Assembly (NCBI RefSeq): GCF_000016665.1
Contig: NC_009523.1
Coordinates: 3,657,501-3,721,500 of the forward strand
Source: Roseiflexus sp. RS-1
Lineage (GTDB): Bacteria > Chloroflexota > Chloroflexia > Chloroflexales > Roseiflexaceae
Direction of reading: 5' to 3'
DNA length: 64,000 nt
Within the stretch, counting starts at the first letter, position 1. Each line of letters opens with the position of its first letter. The position numbers and the translations under genes were made by a program. Shown here piece after piece: positions 1 to 8,368 of the stretch. A model generated the notes under the pieces. The model was not told the DNA's origin, searched no databases, and saw only the letters and a program-made list of their open reading frames with translations.

Positions 1-763
1 CTCCCTGTGGTGCGCCATCGTCGTCGATCACCCGCACCTCATCGCCGACCAGCGCTGCCAGGTGCTGCTGCGGGTTGGCGCTGGTCGCCGAGCAGCAGAT
101 AAACTGCGGCGCGCTGCCGTAATGGGCGCACAACCGTCGCAGCCGCCGCATGATCAGCGCGACGTGCGTACCGAACACGCCGCGATAGACGTGTGCCTCA
201 TCCAGCACCACATAGCGCAACCGCGCCAGGATCCCCTGCCAGCGCGCGTGATCGGGCAACAGCGTGCGATGGAGCAGATCGGGGTTCGACAGAATGACAT
301 GCGCCCCGGTGCGCAGTCGGTCGCGTGCTGGTCGAGGCGTATCGCCGTCCAGGGTCGCTGCCGTAAGCGCTGGACCGCCTGCCGCTTTGAGCGCTGCAAG
401 GAGACTGTTCAACGCGCGCAACTGGTCGGCGGCGAGCGCCTTGGTTGGAAAAAGAAACAGCGCGCAGGCAGTGTGATCGGTGATCGCCGCTTCAATGGTC
501 GGCAACTGATAGCAGAGAGTCTTCCCCGATGCCGTCGCCGTCACGATGCCGATATGATAACCGGCGCGCGCTGCATCGAGCGCAGCCGCCTGGTGGGTAT
601 AGAGGCGCGTGATTCCGCGTGCAGCAAGCGCCGCAGCGAGCGGTTGCGGCAGCGGCGCGGAAGGTTCCGCAAAGCGCGCAGCGCGCGCAGGGAGACGTTC
701 GATATGCGCAATCTGACCGGCATAACCGCGCGCGCCGCGCAATAGTTCAACAAAATCGGTCAT
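1..763 (-). CDS. DEAD/DEAH-box helicase, MrfA/YprA-like, N-terminal part (runs off the window)
   Basis: This reading frame is open from the ATG at 761-763 to the left window edge, so only the first ~254 residues are present. It shows a superfamily-2 helicase core: a Q-motif-like YTHQ near residue 58, a Walker A variant TATASGKT about residues 75-82, FPTKALA (motif Ia), SNPDLLH (Ib), the Walker B box LDEAH followed by VYRGVFGTHV, and CSAT (motif III). The motif after DEAH is typical of the YprA/MrfA family, which carries a C-terminal DUF1998 zinc domain and acts in DNA repair; that part lies outside the window. It is divergent from the next gene. Family assignment is good; a precise role is inferred only. 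Confidence 0.85.
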   Translation of the reverse strand, partial: MTDFVELLRGARGYAGQIAHIERLPARAARFAEPSAPLPQPLAAALAARGITRLYTHQAAALDAARAGYHIGIVTATASGKTLCYQLPTIEAAITDHTACALFLFPTKALAADQLRALNSLLAALKAAGGPALTAATLDGDTPRPARDRLRTGAHVILSNPDLLHRTLLPDHARWQGILARLRYVVLDEAHVYRGVFGTHVALIMRRLRRLCAHYGSAPQFICCSATSANPQQHLAALVGDEVRVIDDDGAPQG

Positions 764-862
764 AGGCGCCCGCCGATGCGTCTAACTTCAGACACCGCAC
801 CATCATGGCACGGCGCCGAACAGATGTCAAGACCACTGAGATACGATCCCCATTCGTGCGAT

Positions 863-911
863 ACCGGATCGTAATCAGCCACATGCACGTTTGCACAGGT
901 TACGATCCGGT
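863..911. promoter_or_regulatory. 12-bp perfect inverted repeat between divergent genes
   Basis: Arms at 863-874 and 900-911 (ACCGGATCGTAA and its exact complement) are separated by 25 bases and followed on the plus strand by a short T run. It lies between the divergent helicase and the gene at 962, where a terminator would be unexpected, so an operator or a leftover terminator are both possible. Confidence 0.5.
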
Positions 912-961
912 TTTAGCATACTTAACCAAAAGACAACAACAACCCGTTTGTCAAGAATGCC

Positions 962-1759
962 ATGATGCACTTGCACCATTCAATGTCACGCAGGAACCAC
1001 GACGTCGCAATGAACCAAGCCTGTTCCCGCCCATGCCCATTCGTTCAGCGGCATCGGCATGACCTCATCCGGCTGCGCGATCATCTCGCCGAAGGTCATC
1101 GCTGCGCTGACGCATGGATCGCGATAGCGCATCTGGTGCATGAACCGTGGCAACGCCTGGACTGTCTGGAACGTGCGTGCGCCATCGACCCCGATGACCA
1201 GAACCTGCAGATCGCCCGCCTCGAACATTATGTCGTGCTGCATCCAGAAGACGCACACGCAGCGGAAGAACTGCGCGAAGCAAAAGCCCGCCGTGCGCTG
1301 GAACGTTACAAGCCGCGCGTCTTTCGCCACCAGGACGCTTCGCAGCCGATCGGCGCCATTCTGCGCGCGCTGCGTGCCATCAGCGACACCGATCTGGAAG
1401 TTGTGCTGGAAGAGCAGGATCGTCTCCGCCGCCTTGGACGCCCGCTGCTCCTGGGCGACCTGCTGGTGCGGCGTGGCAGGGTAGCGCCGGAAACGCTGGC
1501 GCGCGCACTGACCCTGCAAAGCCGCCTCCGTGCGGTGAACGGCGCTGTGCCGCGCACACTGGGAGAGTATCTGATCGCCCAGGGGCACGTTACCCCTGAT
1601 CAACTCGAACGCGCTCTGATCGAACAGATCCGTCTGCGCGCATCCGGCGCCCATGAACCGCTCGGCGAAATCCTGCTGCGTCACGGCGCCGTCGATGCCG
1701 CCATCCTGCAACGCGCCTTCCAGCAGCATATGCACGACGCAATGACGGCATTCGAGTGA
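962..1759 (+). CDS. Protein with three GspE/MshE-N-like repeats and a TPR-like N-terminus
   Basis: 265 codons from the first ATG; in-frame ATGs at 983 and 1010 are alternatives and none has a convincing ribosome site. The C-terminal half contains three copies of a helical repeat of about 40-45 residues, each with an LG-[DE]-[YIL]-L core followed by a 'G.V....L..AL..Q' pattern (around LGDLLVRRG, LGEYLIAQG and LGEILLRHG). This resembles the N-terminal domain of type II secretion/type IV pilus ATPases (GspE, PilB, MshE), but no ATPase domain follows. The N-terminal half has a TPR-like stretch (ERACAIDPDD). Function unknown; a stand-alone adaptor or c-di-GMP-type domain is conceivable. A long opposite-strand frame was judged a shadow. 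Confidence 0.7.
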   Translation: MMHLHHSMSRRNHDVAMNQACSRPCPFVQRHRHDLIRLRDHLAEGHRCADAWIAIAHLVHEPWQRLDCLERACAIDPDDQNLQIARLEHYVVLHPEDAHAAEELREAKARRALERYKPRVFRHQDASQPIGAILRALRAISDTDLEVVLEEQDRLRRLGRPLLLGDLLVRRGRVAPETLARALTLQSRLRAVNGAVPRTLGEYLIAQGHVTPDQLERALIEQIRLRASGAHEPLGEILLRHGAVDAAILQRAFQQHMHDAMTAFE

Positions 1760-1761
1760 TA

Positions 1762-2005
1762 AGAATATAAACTGGTATTTGCCCCTTGCAGTCGGGCTGA
1801 TGGAGATCGAGAATTTACAGCATTTCTCAGATACGTTGACCATCGTTCGCGTCTGCCATGTCGCGCGAGACGCAGTGTAGACCGAAATTCATTTCGGTCG
1901 CCGCTCGTAGACCGAAATTCATTTCGGTCATCGCGTGAAACGCGCTATTCCCAGGAGCGGTCAACCTTGTCCATCAGGTTCAACCCCGTTGAGAACTGCT
2001 ATAAT
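1762..2005 (+). repeat. Dispersed repeat element with GACCGAAAT palindromes
   Basis: The interval between the repeat protein and the HAD gene is repetitive. It holds GAATATAAAC..GGTAT (also 19310-19330), GGGCTGATGGAGAT.GAGAAT (also 17875, 29702-29730 and 29811-29840 in reverse), TTCTCAGATACGTTGACC (also 58205), two copies of the 20-bp hairpin GACCGAAATTCATTTCGGTC about 35 bp apart (1883-1902, 1911-1930; also once near 58272), and CAACCTTGTCCATCAGGTTC (also 58325 and, degenerate, 19225). No coding signal was seen. Confidence 0.7.
2000..2005 (+). promoter_or_regulatory. -10 box for the HAD gene, at the edge of a repeat
   Basis: A perfect TATAAT lies about 85 bases before the HAD start. The surrounding GAGAACTGCT.TAAT is shared with the repeat copy at 19257-19272, so the promoter may have been supplied by the repeat. 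No good -35 was seen at 17 bp. Confidence 0.35.
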
Positions 2006-2089
2006 GCTTAAGGATCATCACCAGCAACACATGCCCGTCATTCCCGGCAGAGATCGCAGCAGGAGTAAGGGAAACAGAAGGGTTAAGCC

Positions 2090-2752
2090 ATGACGCTTGC
2101 GGCAATTTTATTCGATCTCGACAGCACGCTCTACCCGCGTTCCGCAGGCGTTCAGCGCGCTCTCGACGAGCGGATGAACGCGTATGTTCAGCGCGTCACC
2201 GGTTGCACCCTCGAAGAAGCGCCCATCCTGCGCGATTCCTGGTTCAGACGGTACGGTACGACTCTCGCCGGGTTGCAGCACGAGTACCATATCGATGTCG
2301 AAGACTATCTGCGCGTCATTCACGACATTCGCCTGGAAACGTTTTTGAAACGTGATCCGGAACTCGACGCTCTGCTGGAACGCCTCGATCTTCAGCGTGC
2401 AATCTTCACCAACTCGCCTGCCGAACATGCAGCGCGGGTGCTGCGCACCCTCGGCGTTGCGCGGCACTTCCCCCTGATTTTCGATATTCGCTTCTTCGAG
2501 TTTCAGCCCAAACCGAAACTGACCGCCTACACCCGCGCGCTCGATGCGCTCGGAGTCGCCGCAGGCGAAACGCTCCTGATCGAAGACACGCCGCAAAACC
2601 TGCCACCGGCGCGTGAACTTGGCATGCGCACCATCCTGATCGACGAACAGGGCGCGCATCGATCAGATGGCATTGCCGACCATGTCGCGCCCGATATTCG
2701 TGCCGCGCTGCGCATTGTGCTGAACGGCGGCATTCCCGGCGTCCGGGCATAG
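2090..2752 (+). CDS. HAD-superfamily hydrolase, pyrimidine 5'-nucleotidase-like
   Basis: 220 residues. Motif I is FDLDSTLYP (Asp nucleophile and acid/base Asp, residues ~8-16), motif II is IFTNSP (~residue 104), the conserved lysine is in QPKPKL, and motif III is IEDTPQNL (~residues 166-173). The DLDSTLYP signature with a helical cap is typical of the Sdt1/pyrimidine-5'-nucleotidase branch, which dephosphorylates UMP/CMP or small phosphorylated metabolites. Cytosolic. It stands alone, convergent with the SPFH gene. Confidence 0.85.
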   Translation: MTLAAILFDLDSTLYPRSAGVQRALDERMNAYVQRVTGCTLEEAPILRDSWFRRYGTTLAGLQHEYHIDVEDYLRVIHDIRLETFLKRDPELDALLERLDLQRAIFTNSPAEHAARVLRTLGVARHFPLIFDIRFFEFQPKPKLTAYTRALDALGVAAGETLLIEDTPQNLPPARELGMRTILIDEQGAHRSDGIADHVAPDIRAALRIVLNGGIPGVRA

Positions 2753-2803
2753 CAGCGAATGTGCTCACGCCGCCCCGTTTTTCTCCCGACAAAGAAATGC
2801 AAA

Positions 2804-2823
2804 GGACGCGGCAAGCCGCGTCC
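2804..2823 (-). terminator. Hairpin between convergent HAD and SPFH genes
   Basis: An 8-bp perfect stem (GGACGCGG / CCGCGTCC) closed by a CAAG tetraloop, followed on the minus strand by a T-rich stretch. Placed to end the SPFH transcript, and possibly used in both directions. Confidence 0.55.
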
Positions 2824-2853
2824 CTGCTGCGTGTTCCGAATGCGCCCCCACTC

Positions 2854-3813
2854 CTACGGCGACGTTGCCGGTTGTTCATTTGCCGGCGCTGGCGCCTGAT
2901 CCTCCGCTGGTGTGCGCGGTGGCGTCGGCGTCGAAGCGCCCAGCACCTCGCTCGATGGAATACTGAGCATCGGCATCAGACTGTTTTCGCCGCCGACAAA
3001 CCGTGGCATCACCCCATCCCAGCGCTCGATGAAGCGCAGTTGCAGTAGTTCCGCCGAAATCACCTCACGCTGCAAGCGCAACGCTTCAGCTTCCGCACGC
3101 GCAATTTCCAGGCGCGCCTTTGCTTCGGCTTCGGCGCGCGCAACCTGCTGCTGCGCCTCGATCCGCGCTCGCTCCAGTTCACGCGCCGCACGCAACGCAT
3201 CCTGCTCGGCAACCTGCTTCGCCTCGATTGCGCGGGCAAACTCCGGGCTGAAGTTGAAATCGGTGATCGACACACTCTCGACGATCACACCGCGCGGCGT
3301 CAACCGCTCGCTCAAGCCGCGCTGGATCAACTCCGAAACTTCAGGACGGCGGGTGATCAACTCCTCCGCCGTAAAACGCGCCGTCGCCGCCTTGATCGAT
3401 TCCTGGATCGCCGGATCGACGACCCGCCGCTCATAATCGACGCCGATCTCGCGCACCAGACGATCCACCTGACCTGCATCGGGGCGATAGTTGATCACCA
3501 CCTGCGTCGTGACTGTCTGCAAGTCGCGCGAAGCGGCGCTCGAGTTCGACTCATAGCGCTGGGTGCGTACCTCAACAATCGTCACCGACGTGATAAACGG
3601 CATACGGAAATGCAACCCCTCTTCGAGCACACCCGTGATTTCACCGAACGTCTTCAGCACACCGCGCGTTCCCGCCTCGATGGTCGTGACCGAACTGCTT
3701 CCGAGAAAAATCGCGACCACCACGATCAAACTCAACACAATCAGAACTGATACGGAACGTCCACGCGCATCGGGGTTCTGAAACGCCCTTCCTTCCTGTC
3801 CCTGGTTCATCAC
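2854..3813 (-). CDS. SPFH/prohibitin-domain membrane protein
   Basis: 319 residues. An N-terminal membrane anchor (VLIVLSLIVVVAIFLG, about residues 24-39) is followed by an SPFH/Band-7 domain with the family pattern ..TRGVLKTFGEI..VLEEGLHFRMPFI, then a long Ala/Glu/Arg-rich coiled coil (residues ~190-250, EAKQVAEQDALRAARELERA) and a Pro/Ala-rich tail. These proteins form large ring scaffolds at the membrane and often bind FtsH-type proteases; no protease is adjacent here. The size fits the prohibitin/HflC range. Confidence 0.85.
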   Translation of the reverse strand: MMNQGQEGRAFQNPDARGRSVSVLIVLSLIVVVAIFLGSSSVTTIEAGTRGVLKTFGEITGVLEEGLHFRMPFITSVTIVEVRTQRYESNSSAASRDLQTVTTQVVINYRPDAGQVDRLVREIGVDYERRVVDPAIQESIKAATARFTAEELITRRPEVSELIQRGLSERLTPRGVIVESVSITDFNFSPEFARAIEAKQVAEQDALRAARELERARIEAQQQVARAEAEAKARLEIARAEAEALRLQREVISAELLQLRFIERWDGVMPRFVGGENSLMPMLSIPSSEVLGASTPTPPRTPAEDQAPAPANEQPATSP

Positions 3814-3855
3814 TCACCTCTTCTTCTAAGACCCTTCTTGTCGCTATGACAACAA

Positions 3856-3880
3856 AGCCCGGAGAGAAACCCTCCGGGCT
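3856..3880 (-). terminator. Rho-independent terminator of the amine oxidase gene
   Basis: A 9-bp perfect stem (AGCCCGGAG / CTCCGGGCT) with a 7-base loop, followed on the minus strand by TTTGTTGT. It lies just downstream of the flavin amine oxidase gene and upstream of the SPFH gene. Confidence 0.75.
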
Positions 3881-4089
3881 TCTATCCACCGCATCACCGG
3901 GATCTTCATACTGAAGTATACCCGATCCTGATGCGTTGTGGATGGAAAGAGCGCTCGATTGGAGTATTACCGTGAACGTGTCATCGCAAGCGGAAATTCA
4001 GTCAACGTATCATCCACCTCTGCGGGAACCGAACTCGTCGCCGGACACGACACGCCTGCAGGACACACACGCAGAGCAAGATTGTCCTT

Positions 4090-5346
4090 TCATCTGACCA
4101 CCTCATCCGCAGCGCGCCACCCACTTTCGATGGCGCCATGCACCGTTTGCGGGTTGCTGTCGTATGCGGTTGCCTCGCCTGCGAAGAAGAGCGTAGCACC
4201 CTCCGGCGCCGCCAGCACGACGCGCGCGTCTGCTGCACCGGGTGGAACGTGCGCATATCCGCCATATGCGAAGGGATCGGCGCCCCACGCGACTCGCCGC
4301 GCCGCGCGCTGCCGCTGCGTCAGATCGCGCCGCCCCAGCAGGGTTTGCAACTCTTCCAGACCCACAGCCAGCGCTTCATCATCGTCGAGAGCATCGAGCG
4401 CACGGGCGCGCGCTGCGGTTGCATAGGCGACAATTACCGCCGCATTGCGCGTTGTGTGCGCGGCGGTCCACCACCGCGCCGATAGACCTTTGTGCGCCAT
4501 GAACGTCAGGTCGGCATCCCACATCGGTTCGTCGAACCGATAGAACAGTTTGGTCGCCGGTTCGATGCGCAATGCGTTGATCGCCCGGCGCTTCCGGGCG
4601 CTGAGCGGCGGATCAAACTGCGGAAGACCGCGCTGCAACACGGCAACCGGAATGGTGACAATGCACCGGTCGCCGTGAAAGATGCCTGCATCGGTCTCGA
4701 TGATCACGCCGCCAGAAGTGTGACGCACCAGGCGCACCACCGTGCCGGTACGAATGTCGAGACCGCGCGCGTACCACTCGAGCAGCGCCGCATACCCCTC
4801 GCGCACGCGATACTCGCGCCTGCCTGCGTGATCGACGCGCAGTTCACGCGAGAGATCGGCGCAACTCAATGTTTCGACGGAAGCGCAGCACGTCTGCGCA
4901 AGCAATACATCCGCTACCGTGAGCGCCTCTTCGTCGAAGCCGCACTCACGCAAGTAGTGCGCCAGTGAACGATCCGGCGCATCGTGTGGAACATCACGCA
5001 ACCGGTCGAATGTGCGAAACAACGCACCGATCAGGTCACGACGGTGCGGTGGCAGCGCATCGATGGTGCGCGCCGATCCGCCATCGCTCCAACGCAACCG
5101 TCCGTAACGATCAACCGGGATCGCCTCCAGACCGGCAGCCGTCACCAGCGCGTGCGTAACGGCGTGTTCACCGTGGATGAATTCAGCGCCGTGTTCGACA
5201 GGAAATGGCGCAAAGGTGTGGTCGGTCCAGATCCTGCCGCCAATGCGCTGCCGTGCTTCGAGCACCTGCACCGTCACGCCTGCATCGTGGAGACGACGGG
5301 CTGCGGCAAGACCGGAAGCGCCTGCGCCGAGGACAATGACATGCAT
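4090..5346 (-). CDS. FAD-dependent amine oxidase (NAD(P)-binding Rossmann)
   Basis: 418 residues from the ATG at 5344-5346, chosen because the Rossmann motif starts at once (VIVLGAGASGLAAARRL) and because an upstream in-frame start would overlap the divergent GNAT gene. After the GxGxxG comes the glycine-rich ARQRIGGR of the FAD-amine-oxidase family, and the C-terminus has the second FAD-binding signature FFAGEATAYD...TVHGAIESG. The family oxidises primary or secondary amines (monoamine/polyamine oxidase) or carotenoid-like substrates; substrate cannot be read from sequence. Confidence 0.85.
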   Translation of the reverse strand: MHVIVLGAGASGLAAARRLHDAGVTVQVLEARQRIGGRIWTDHTFAPFPVEHGAEFIHGEHAVTHALVTAAGLEAIPVDRYGRLRWSDGGSARTIDALPPHRRDLIGALFRTFDRLRDVPHDAPDRSLAHYLRECGFDEEALTVADVLLAQTCCASVETLSCADLSRELRVDHAGRREYRVREGYAALLEWYARGLDIRTGTVVRLVRHTSGGVIIETDAGIFHGDRCIVTIPVAVLQRGLPQFDPPLSARKRRAINALRIEPATKLFYRFDEPMWDADLTFMAHKGLSARWWTAAHTTRNAAVIVAYATAARARALDALDDDEALAVGLEELQTLLGRRDLTQRQRAARRVAWGADPFAYGGYAHVPPGAADARVVLAAPEGATLFFAGEATAYDSNPQTVHGAIESGWRAADEVVR

Positions 5347-5360
5347 ACAGGGATAGCAGG

Positions 5361-5366
5361 TATAAT
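5361..5366 (+). promoter_or_regulatory. -10 box for the GNAT gene
   Basis: TATAAT lies 30 bases before the GNAT start in the short divergent gap with the amine oxidase. A weak -35 (TGACAT) is found about 18 bp upstream. Confidence 0.45.
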
Positions 5367-5396
5367 GCAACAAGAGCGGACAACGATAAGCATACC

Positions 5397-5822
5397 ATGG
5401 ATATTCGGGTCGCAACACTGGCGGATGCACACATTCTTGCCGATCTGAACGCAGACTTCAATGGCGTGCAGATGACGCTGGAACGCATGGCGGAACAGAT
5501 GCTCCGCTGCTACGATGTTGAACGCGCGTTGATCGCATGCATCGATGGTACAGCGGTCGGTTTCGCCTGCCTGCGGTTGATCCCCTGGCTGTGCTACGAT
5601 CCGCCATATGCGGAACTGACCGAACTGTTCGTGCGGGAACCCTTTCGGCGTCGTGGCATTGCATCTGCGCTGGTGGCGCACGCTCAGGGTCTGGCGCGCA
5701 CGGCTGGCGCGAATGAGTTGCGCATCCTGACCGGACGCGACAACCCGGCGGCGCGTGCGTTCTACCGGAAACTCGGATGCACTGAGGAGGACGAGGTGTT
5801 GCTGATACTCCATCTCGTATAA
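5397..5822 (+). CDS. GNAT-family N-acetyltransferase
   Basis: 141 residues, a full single GNAT domain. The acetyl-CoA pyrophosphate loop is visible as FRRRGIASALVAHA (R/Q-x-x-G-x-G/A type, ~residues 81-94) after the YAELTELFV strand, and the C-terminal strand contains ARAFYRKLGC, typical of the fold. It transfers an acetyl group to an unknown amine. Its stop overlaps the in-frame extension of the lipoprotein gene, but the likely lipoprotein start lies 42 bases further on. Confidence 0.85.
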   Translation: MDIRVATLADAHILADLNADFNGVQMTLERMAEQMLRCYDVERALIACIDGTAVGFACLRLIPWLCYDPPYAELTELFVREPFRRRGIASALVAHAQGLARTAGANELRILTGRDNPAARAFYRKLGCTEEDEVLLILHLV

Positions 5823-5863
5823 TGAAAGCGCGCTCAACGCAGATACCCTCAAGGAGTCAACAG

Positions 5864-6586
5864 ATGTCTCAGTGGTTACGCGCAGCGCTATCCCTTGTTG
5901 TGGCGCTGATCATCACCGGATGCGGCGGAGCGGCGCCGGTTGTCACCCCCACGCCCACCCCGACGCCAGCCGAGATCAGTGCGCGCGCGGGACAGGCGAC
6001 AGGCGCAGCGCAGAGCCTGGCATTTTCGATTACCATCACCGGGCAACCGGTGTACACCGATCCATCGCGGGTCTTCGTCATCACGTCCATCGATGGCGCA
6101 CTCCGCCGACCGGACGGAGTGCTGGCGACGCTGAAACTGCGCAGCGCAGCCGGTCTTGCAGAAGTGCGAACCGTTTCGCTGGCAGGGAAACAGTACGCCA
6201 CCAATCCATTGACCCGCGCCTGGCAGTGCCTGACGCCAGGGCAGGCGTTTGATGCCGCAGTGCTGTTCGACCCGCAAAAGGGGATTGAACAACTGCTCCA
6301 AAGCGGCATTGAAACCATCACCCTTGTCGGCGAAGAGACCCTCGACGGTCGCCTGACGTACCACCTGCGCGGTACGATTCCCGGCGCACGTATGGCGGAC
6401 ATCAGTGGCGGATTGATTGGCGCTGCTCCAGTCACCGCCGACATCTGGGCAGATCGGGAGACGCTGCGCCTGGCAAAAATTGTCCTGGTCGATCAGGCAC
6501 CCGGCGCGCCAGAGCCAACCACGTGGACGCTGGTGTTCAGCACCTATGACCAGCCGGTCGATGTGCGCCCGCCGATCGAGTGTTGA
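5864..6586 (+). CDS. LppX/LprAFG-like lipoprotein
   Basis: 240 residues from the ATG at 5864, which has AAGGAG 8 bases upstream; a longer frame begins at 5822 without a ribosome site. The signal peptide ends in a lipobox (LIITGC, Cys ~residue 20), followed by a Pro/Thr-rich linker (TPTPTPTP). The mature region has the beta-rich arrangement of LppX_LprAFG proteins, which bind lipids or glycolipids in a hydrophobic cavity. It precedes an MFS exporter by 26 bases, an arrangement reminiscent of LprG-P55-type lipoprotein/exporter pairs, which is suggestive only. Confidence 0.75.
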   Translation: MSQWLRAALSLVVALIITGCGGAAPVVTPTPTPTPAEISARAGQATGAAQSLAFSITITGQPVYTDPSRVFVITSIDGALRRPDGVLATLKLRSAAGLAEVRTVSLAGKQYATNPLTRAWQCLTPGQAFDAAVLFDPQKGIEQLLQSGIETITLVGEETLDGRLTYHLRGTIPGARMADISGGLIGAAPVTADIWADRETLRLAKIVLVDQAPGAPEPTTWTLVFSTYDQPVDVRPPIEC

Positions 6587-6612
6587 TCCGTCTTTCGGGC
6601 TGAATATCGTTC

Positions 6613-8232
6613 GTGAAAGGGGATCCCTTGGCGCTCGAACAGAAGCCAGCTGCGATTGGTTCGGCGCAGACGACACAGGATCGCGGCGCGATGGCGTGGC
6701 TCCAACGCCCATCGACAGCGCTTGCCCTGGTGTGCGCCGCCGTCTTTCTCGGCGCCGTCGATCTGACGATCGTGACCGCCGTGCTGCCGAAGATCATGGT
6801 CGATCTGAGCGTCTCGATCGACACCGAACTCCATCGCGCCTCATGGGTGATTACCGGCTACCTGCTGGCATATACCATCAGCATGACCTTTACCGGGCGC
6901 CTGTCCGACCTGTATGGACGACGCATTGCCTACCTGATCTGTCTGACCATCTTTACCCTCGGTTCGGTTGTGGTTGCTGTCGCACCCGCGCTTGAAGAGG
7001 TCGTCCTGGGGCGGGTGGTGCAGGCGCTCGGCGCCGGGGCGCTGGTGCCGATTTCGATGGCGCTGGTGAGCGATCTCTTCCCGCCGGAGCGCCGCCCGGC
7101 GGCGCTGGGGGTGATTGCCGCCGTCGATACCGCTGGCTGGATGGTCGGGCATGTGTATGGCGGTGCGCTTATGCGTCTGTTCGATGACTGGCGCCTGCTG
7201 TTCTGGATCAATGTCCCATTCGGCATGATTGCCCTGGCATTGACCTGGCTGGCGCTGCGGCGCGTGGTGATCACCCGCGCATCGGGCAGTTTCGACTGGC
7301 GCGGCGCGGTGCTGATCTCGATCAGTCTGACGGCATTCAACATCGGGATAGGCGCAGGCGCAGAACTGGGACAGACCGATTTCTACGGCGAACGTCCCGG
7401 ACCTCCGCCCTATGCCTTGCCGCTGACGCTGGCATCCCTTGTCGTCCTTGCAGCGTTCATCTGGGTCGAACGCCGCGCGCGCGACCCGCTGCTGGACCTG
7501 GCGCTGTTCCGGCAGCGCGGCACTGTTGCGGCATCGATCATGAATGTGCTGATCGGGTTCGTGCTGGCGCTGGCGATTGCGAATGTGCCGCTGTTCATCA
7601 ACACCCGCCTGGGGCTGCTCTACCCGACTGACCCCGACATCCTGCGGCGAGGCGCATGGGAGACCGGTCTGGTGCTTTCGGCGCTGACGCTGGCGCTGGC
7701 ACTGCTGGCATGGCCCGGCGGTCGCCTGGCGGGACGGTTCGGCGACCGCCTTCCGGCGCTGATCGGGCTGGGGGTGGCGACAGTCGGCTACCTGGTGATG
7801 AGTCGCTGGCAATCCGACACCGATTACTGGACGATGGTCGGGGGGTTGACGCTGGCGGGGTGCGGCGTGGGCATGGCGCTTGCGCCAACCGCTTCGACGA
7901 TCATCGCGGCTGCCGGACCCGAACGGCGCGGCGCGGCGTCGGCGCTGGTGATCATCCTGCGACTGATCGGAATGACGGCGGGCGTTTCGACCCTGACACT
8001 GTGGGGCGTGCAGCGACAGGACGCGCTGCGACGCGCTGCGGACCCGGCATTGCTGGCAGACTTTGATCGGGTGCGGATGTTTCTGATCGATGTAGCCGCG
8101 CAGGTGGTGGGAGAGACCTTCCTTTTTGCAGTGGCCGCGTGCGCGATTGCGCTCGTTGCAGCCATATGGCTGCCGGGGCGTCACCGATCACAAACCGGAG
8201 AGACACGGGATGGGAGTCAGGTTGCCCGATAG
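6613..8232 (+). CDS. MFS transporter, EmrB/QacA (DHA2) family, 14 TM
   Basis: 539 residues from a GTG at 6613. A TTG at 6628 with AAAGGGGA immediately before it is an equally good start. Hydrophobic segments fit 14 helices. Motif A of MFS (GRLSDLYGRR), the D1 motif (LGAVDLTIVTAVLP) and a motif C-like glycine-rich helix are present. Family members are proton-driven drug, dye or lipid exporters. It follows the LppX-like lipoprotein closely and could be co-transcribed, as in lprG-p55, where the pair exports lipids; that parallel is an inference. Confidence 0.85.
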   Translation: MKGDPLALEQKPAAIGSAQTTQDRGAMAWLQRPSTALALVCAAVFLGAVDLTIVTAVLPKIMVDLSVSIDTELHRASWVITGYLLAYTISMTFTGRLSDLYGRRIAYLICLTIFTLGSVVVAVAPALEEVVLGRVVQALGAGALVPISMALVSDLFPPERRPAALGVIAAVDTAGWMVGHVYGGALMRLFDDWRLLFWINVPFGMIALALTWLALRRVVITRASGSFDWRGAVLISISLTAFNIGIGAGAELGQTDFYGERPGPPPYALPLTLASLVVLAAFIWVERRARDPLLDLALFRQRGTVAASIMNVLIGFVLALAIANVPLFINTRLGLLYPTDPDILRRGAWETGLVLSALTLALALLAWPGGRLAGRFGDRLPALIGLGVATVGYLVMSRWQSDTDYWTMVGGLTLAGCGVGMALAPTASTIIAAAGPERRGAASALVIILRLIGMTAGVSTLTLWGVQRQDALRRAADPALLADFDRVRMFLIDVAAQVVGETFLFAVAACAIALVAAIWLPGRHRSQTGETRDGSQVAR

Positions 8233-8368
8233 ATGGTCAGGGCACAATTCTCTGTCGCGTCTGAGCAAGCATGGATCACGATGCCTGGACTTTCGAAACG
8301 AAGGACTCTGCCCAGCGGATAGTTCGGTCAATATCTTGCCTGCGCTATGACCGTGAAAACGCGCAGTT

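Noticed and set aside
986-1843. 285-codon minus-strand frame opposite the gene at 962
   Set aside because: No family features; the plus-strand frame has three internal repeats and a sensible domain structure.
6841-8184. 447-codon minus-strand frame opposite the MFS gene
   Set aside because: Low-complexity Gln/Arg/His content typical of a reverse shadow of a GC-rich coding gene.
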